A DNA stretch of 64,000 nucleotides from DATLXH01 sp035576005 (GTDB lineage: Bacteria; Acidobacteriota; Thermoanaerobaculia; Gp7-AA8). Below are positions 61,028-64,000 of the stretch, in pieces. Both the position numbers and the translations under genes were made by a program. How positions within the stretch are numbered: the first letter of the stretch is position 1; the number at the start of each line of letters is the position of its first letter. The DNA lies in contig DATLXH010000071.1 in the NCBI GenBank assembly GCA_035576005.1, positions 9,089 to 73,088 of the forward strand, written 5' to 3'. The notes below the pieces were generated by a model. It saw only the letters and a list, made by a program, of their open reading frames with translations. It was not told the DNA's origin and did no database searches.

Positions 61028-61764
61028 GACCAGCTGTTCCTCAGCCTCGCGTATTCACCGGCCGGTAGTTGAACGACAAGAGGTCGAAGTGACGGATCGA
61101 GCCATTCGAGGAGCCGCTTCAGATCCTCCGATGCCATCGCCGTGCAGCCCACGGTTCCAGTGCCTGCGCCGCCCCATAAGTGCAGAAAAATGCACGATCC
61201 TTTGCCCCTCGCCGCCGGGATGTTGTGGTTGACGACGACACCCATCCGGTACTGGTCGATCCCGCGCATCTTTTCCGAGCTCGACCAGTCGACGGGGATA
61301 GCCTGCTTTCGATCGACGATCTGGTTGTAGAAGCGCGACGCTGAATCGTCGACACACTCCGTGCGTTCATCGAGCGTTAGGTAAGGAAGTCGGGTTGAGG
61401 CCTGATCGCCGAAGCCGAATGCCGTACCAAGAGTGAAGATTCCAGCGGGCGCCTTGCCGTCCCCCTCGCGTTTGGTTGGACCATCGTTGCTTTCGGGATG
61501 CAGACCACGGCCCCATGCGAGCCCTGTCCGACCAACCACGATTGCCGTAGCAACGCCCACCTCGCGCCAGGCAGCCTCGCCCGAGTCACGGGAGAATCTC
61601 CGCATCGTTCCGTCGACGCTGGTCCAGCCGGGGGTCGTTACCACCACAAGCTGCCTCGCATCTCGAAGAGGGGCGTCTGCCGTCATTGATACTGACCTCG
61701 CGCATGCCGTTGGAACCATGGCGAGCACCGCGAGGAAGAGACTCAGGAAACAACCTCGCGCCAT
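61018..61764 (-). CDS. L,D-transpeptidase family (YkuD-like) protein
   Basis: 248 aa from ATG 61764, AAGGAG 8 bases upstream. The signal peptide ends near PTAC21, perhaps a weak lipobox. The YkuD core is present: DGKAPAGIFTLGTAFGFG, YRMGVVVNHN, and the catalytic block CIFLHLWGGAGTGTVGCTAMASEDL with His195 and Cys207. The usual arginine after the Cys (SxGCxR) is absent (GCTAM). It would cross-link or trim peptidoglycan, or anchor lipoproteins. It is 22 bases downstream of metG; its TAA stop is inside a Family 5 hairpin. Confidence 0.85.
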   Translation of the reverse strand: MARGCFLSLFLAVLAMVPTACARSVSMTADAPLRDARQLVVVTTPGWTSVDGTMRRFSRDSGEAAWREVGVATAIVVGRTGLAWGRGLHPESNDGPTKREGDGKAPAGIFTLGTAFGFGDQASTRLPYLTLDERTECVDDSASRFYNQIVDRKQAIPVDWSSSEKMRGIDQYRMGVVVNHNIPAARGKGSCIFLHLWGGAGTGTVGCTAMASEDLKRLLEWLDPSLRPLVVQLPAGEYARLRNSWSLP

Positions 61765-61786
61765 CGTCACCACTCCTTCCGAAATG

Positions 61787-63754
61787 TCACTTGACCTTTG
61801 TCCCGGCGGGGACCGACTGGTCCACCGCAAGGAGGCTCGGCTCGCCGTCGATCGATGCCGCAAGAACCATTCCGTTCGATTCGATTCCCATGAGCTTTGC
61901 AGGCTGCAGATTGGCCACGATCACGACCTTTCGCCCAATCAGCTCTTCGGGCTGATACTTTGAAGCGATCCCTGCAACCACAGTCCGCTCGGAATCTCCG
62001 AGCGAGAGTCTGAGCTCGAGCAGCTTTTTCGACTTCTCGACTTTCTTCGCAGCGAGGACTTCCGCGACGCGCAGATCGATCTCGAAAAACTGATCGATCT
62101 TGATTCTGTTCGCGTCGGGAGTGATTGCCTGAGTCGTCTCGAGTGCTGGACCGGCGGTTGCCGGGCTGGGTGCGTCGTCCTTTTTCTCTTCGTTCAATGC
62201 AGCTCCTTGCCTCGTCGAATCTGAATGCAGATACGCGGCTATGTCTATTCTGGGAAAGATCGGATCTGTTGCGATGACTGCCGCTCGCGTGGGGAGAAGG
62301 CCCCAGCGGAACGCGCTGCTATCGATTGACTGTGTTGCTCCAAGCCGCCGCAGCGCTTCAGCGGACGATTGCGGCATGAACGGCGCCATCATGACCCATA
62401 CGATTCGTAGTGCTTCGAGGATGTCCCAGAGGATGCGGGCAAGCGCGTCGCTGGCCCCACTCTGCTTGAATCTCCGCCACGGCTCACGCGTGACGATGTA
62501 TGTGTTGATTTCATCGAGCAGCTTCCAGACCGCATCGAGCGCACGCTGAAACGCAAACTGCTCCATCTCCCTCAGGTAGTCGGGGACGAAACGTTCGCAG
62601 GCGTCGCGCAGGTCATTGACCATGCATCGGATCGGCGGAGTCTTCCCGTCGAAATACGAATCGGTCATTTTGATGGCGCGAGACAGGGTGTTGCCCAGGT
62701 CATTTGCCAGATCGCTGTTGAAGTGGTTCAGGAACGCTTCGTCGGAATAGTTCGAGTCCTGGCCGAAAACCATCTCCCGCAGCAGAAAGAAGCGGAACGC
62801 ATCGGCGCCGAACGTCTCGATAATTTCATCAGGACGCACGACGTTACCGACGGACTTGGACATCTTGACGTTGTCACGCAACCACCAGCCATGCCCCAGG
62901 ATCCTCTCGGGGAGCGGCAGGCCGGCAGAGATAAGAAACGCTGGCCAGTAGACCGCGTGGAAACGAACGATGTCCTTCCCGATCAGATGGATCGATGCGG
63001 GCCAGAATCGTTCGAACCGCGTCTGGTCTTCGGAGCCAAAGCCGAGAGCGGAGATGTAATTGGTCAGTGCGTCGAGCCAGACGTAGACAATGTGAGCCGG
63101 GTCGCCCGGAAAAGGAATCCCCCAGGTGACCGCGGTGCGTGAGATGGAAAGATCGCGCAGCCCCGACTCGACGAATGACCTCACTTCATTCATTCTCGTT
63201 GCCGGCTGAATGAACTCCGGATGGAGTTTGTAGTGCGCCAGCAGAGGCTCGGCATATTTCGAGAGGCGGAAAAAGTAGTTCCGCTCACTCGTTTGTTCTA
63301 CCGGGTGCCCGTTCTCGCATTTCCCTCCCGCCACCTGCGACTCCGGGAAGAAGGCCTCTTCGCTCTGGCAATACCACCCTGTGTGCTCGCCGATGTAGAT
63401 GTCATCAGGATTGTTTGCGCGAATCCTCGCGACAATCTCGTGAACTCCGACCTTGTGGCGGTCTTCAGTCGTTCGGATGAAGTCGTCGTGGCTGATCCCG
63501 AGCGTCTTCCAGAGCTGATGGTGATACTCGACAACGCGGTCCGCCAGCTCGATGGGCGTGACGCCTGCTTTTTCTGCCGATCGCTCGATCTTCTGGCCAT
63601 GTTCATCGGTGCCGGTAAGAAAGAAAACCTCGTCTCCCATCCTTCTGCGATGCCGCGCAATGACATCGGCCACGACGTTTTCGTAAATGTGGCCGATGTG
63701 CGGCAGATCATTCGCGTAGTGAATCGCAGTGCTGATGTAGAACGGTTTCTTCAT
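61787..63754 (-). CDS. metG: methionine-tRNA ligase
   Basis: 655 aa from ATG 63754. HIGH motif LPHIGHIYENVVAD (residues 17-30), KMSKS in NVKMSKSVGNVV, an insertion with WYCQSEEAFF and GKCENGHP that has only single Cys positions where some MetRS have CxxC zinc pairs, and a C-terminal tRNA-binding (Trbp111-like) domain: KIDQFFEIDLRVAEVLAAKKVEKSKKLLELRLSLGD. It charges tRNA-Met. Followed at 22 bases by the L,D-transpeptidase gene. A Family 1 element lies 65 bases upstream. Confidence 0.95.
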   Translation of the reverse strand: MKKPFYISTAIHYANDLPHIGHIYENVVADVIARHRRRMGDEVFFLTGTDEHGQKIERSAEKAGVTPIELADRVVEYHHQLWKTLGISHDDFIRTTEDRHKVGVHEIVARIRANNPDDIYIGEHTGWYCQSEEAFFPESQVAGGKCENGHPVEQTSERNYFFRLSKYAEPLLAHYKLHPEFIQPATRMNEVRSFVESGLRDLSISRTAVTWGIPFPGDPAHIVYVWLDALTNYISALGFGSEDQTRFERFWPASIHLIGKDIVRFHAVYWPAFLISAGLPLPERILGHGWWLRDNVKMSKSVGNVVRPDEIIETFGADAFRFFLLREMVFGQDSNYSDEAFLNHFNSDLANDLGNTLSRAIKMTDSYFDGKTPPIRCMVNDLRDACERFVPDYLREMEQFAFQRALDAVWKLLDEINTYIVTREPWRRFKQSGASDALARILWDILEALRIVWVMMAPFMPQSSAEALRRLGATQSIDSSAFRWGLLPTRAAVIATDPIFPRIDIAAYLHSDSTRQGAALNEEKKDDAPSPATAGPALETTQAITPDANRIKIDQFFEIDLRVAEVLAAKKVEKSKKLLELRLSLGDSERTVVAGIASKYQPEELIGRKVVIVANLQPAKLMGIESNGMVLAASIDGEPSLLAVDQSVPAGTKVK

Positions 63755-63818
63755 TCGGGTGATCTCTGAACGGTTGGCGGCAAAGGCCGATCGGGGGGCG
63801 GATTGTACCCTACGGTAT

Positions 63819-64000
63819 CGAGCCCGCATTTCTCACAGACCTTCTCCGTGAGACGACGGATAGCGGCCTGTCTCGTTCGTTGCACGGCAATTTCGCTCCT
63901 GGACATAGTGTCGACTATGCCTTCGTCGCAAAATCGCCGTGCGCCTCGCATCCAAGCCACTCTCCGCCGTCTCACGACAAAGGTCTGTGAGAAATGCGGG
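63819..64000. repeat. Family 1 palindromic element, copy g
   Basis: CGAG then CCCGCATTTCTCACAG at 63823, centre near 63911, ending TGTGAGAAATGCGGG exactly at the window edge. The right flank is not visible. It is nearly identical to the copy at 50292. Confidence 0.9.

Noticed and set aside
1..64000. tRNA or rRNA genes
   Set aside because: No cloverleaf with GGTTCGANNCC T-arm and matching acceptor stems, and no rRNA-like conserved blocks noticed on reading; a dedicated scan was not possible.

Overview
The window is about 64 kb of GC-rich chromosomal DNA (roughly 58-60% by eye) from a diderm heterotroph. Outer-membrane proteins (TonB receptor, FadL/OmpP1, porin-like and small beta-barrels), LpxL- and KdsC-type lipid A/Kdo genes, lipoproteins and a PBP4-type carboxypeptidase show a Gram-negative envelope. 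A multifunctional KGD-type 2-oxoglutarate dehydrogenase, several DinB-fold proteins, Kelch and propeller secreted proteins and the GQTLLSVP-type palindromic repeats would fit an Acidobacteriota-like soil bacterium. That assignment is inference; no rRNA, tRNA or ribosomal protein gene was found here.

Layout. 0-7.9 kb (minus strand): DinB protein, a three-gene cluster (secreted PQQ-sugar-dehydrogenase-like lipoprotein, 2-hydroxyacid dehydrogenase, membrane protein), a second DinB protein, a GAF-PAS-GGDEF-EAL protein, a DUF3833 lipoprotein and an unknown. 7.9-14.2 kb is rearranged: a frameshifted propeller pseudogene, DUF2277, a Tat-exported FAD oxidase, and a TonB receptor lacking its N-terminus that abuts fragments of an ABC ATPase and of another gene. 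14.2-26 kb: GDSL hydrolase, FadL, trmB, CBS protein, beta-barrel, comF, FAD oxidoreductase, lpxL-like, kdsC, purH, phospholipase C-like protein. 26-43 kb: uracil-DNA glycosylase, atypical ketosynthase, dacB with a coupled unknown gene, yebC, TerB, saccharopine-dehydrogenase-like protein, large secreted proteins, class C serine hydrolase. 43-50 kb: vapBC, the 2-OGDH fusion, PAP2, double GNAT. 49-57 kb: PCYCGC lipoprotein, zinc-ribbon thioredoxin with AI-2E transporter, porin-like protein, an NHLP-clan small protein, glycine-zipper/CsbD protein, Kelch protein. 57-64 kb: deoC with one full-length and one half-length aldehyde dehydrogenase, L,D-transpeptidase and metG.

The most striking non-coding signal is a set of dispersed palindromic elements. 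Family 1 (about 180 bp, terminal inverted repeat CCCGCATTTCTCACA, flanked by YTAR tetranucleotides) has seven full, partial or minimal copies; two copies have their flanking YTAR on a gene stop codon. Family 2 is a CTCTCCCC-type palindrome, twice embedded in a 245-bp unit with perfect 9-bp terminal inverted repeats (TGATGACAC). Three smaller hairpin families (GGACGCAC, GACAGACA and GCCGCCATACGGCGGC types) fill several other gaps, including an array of seven hairpins at 60.7-61.03 kb. No CRISPR array, prophage, transposase gene or complete biosynthetic cluster was seen.
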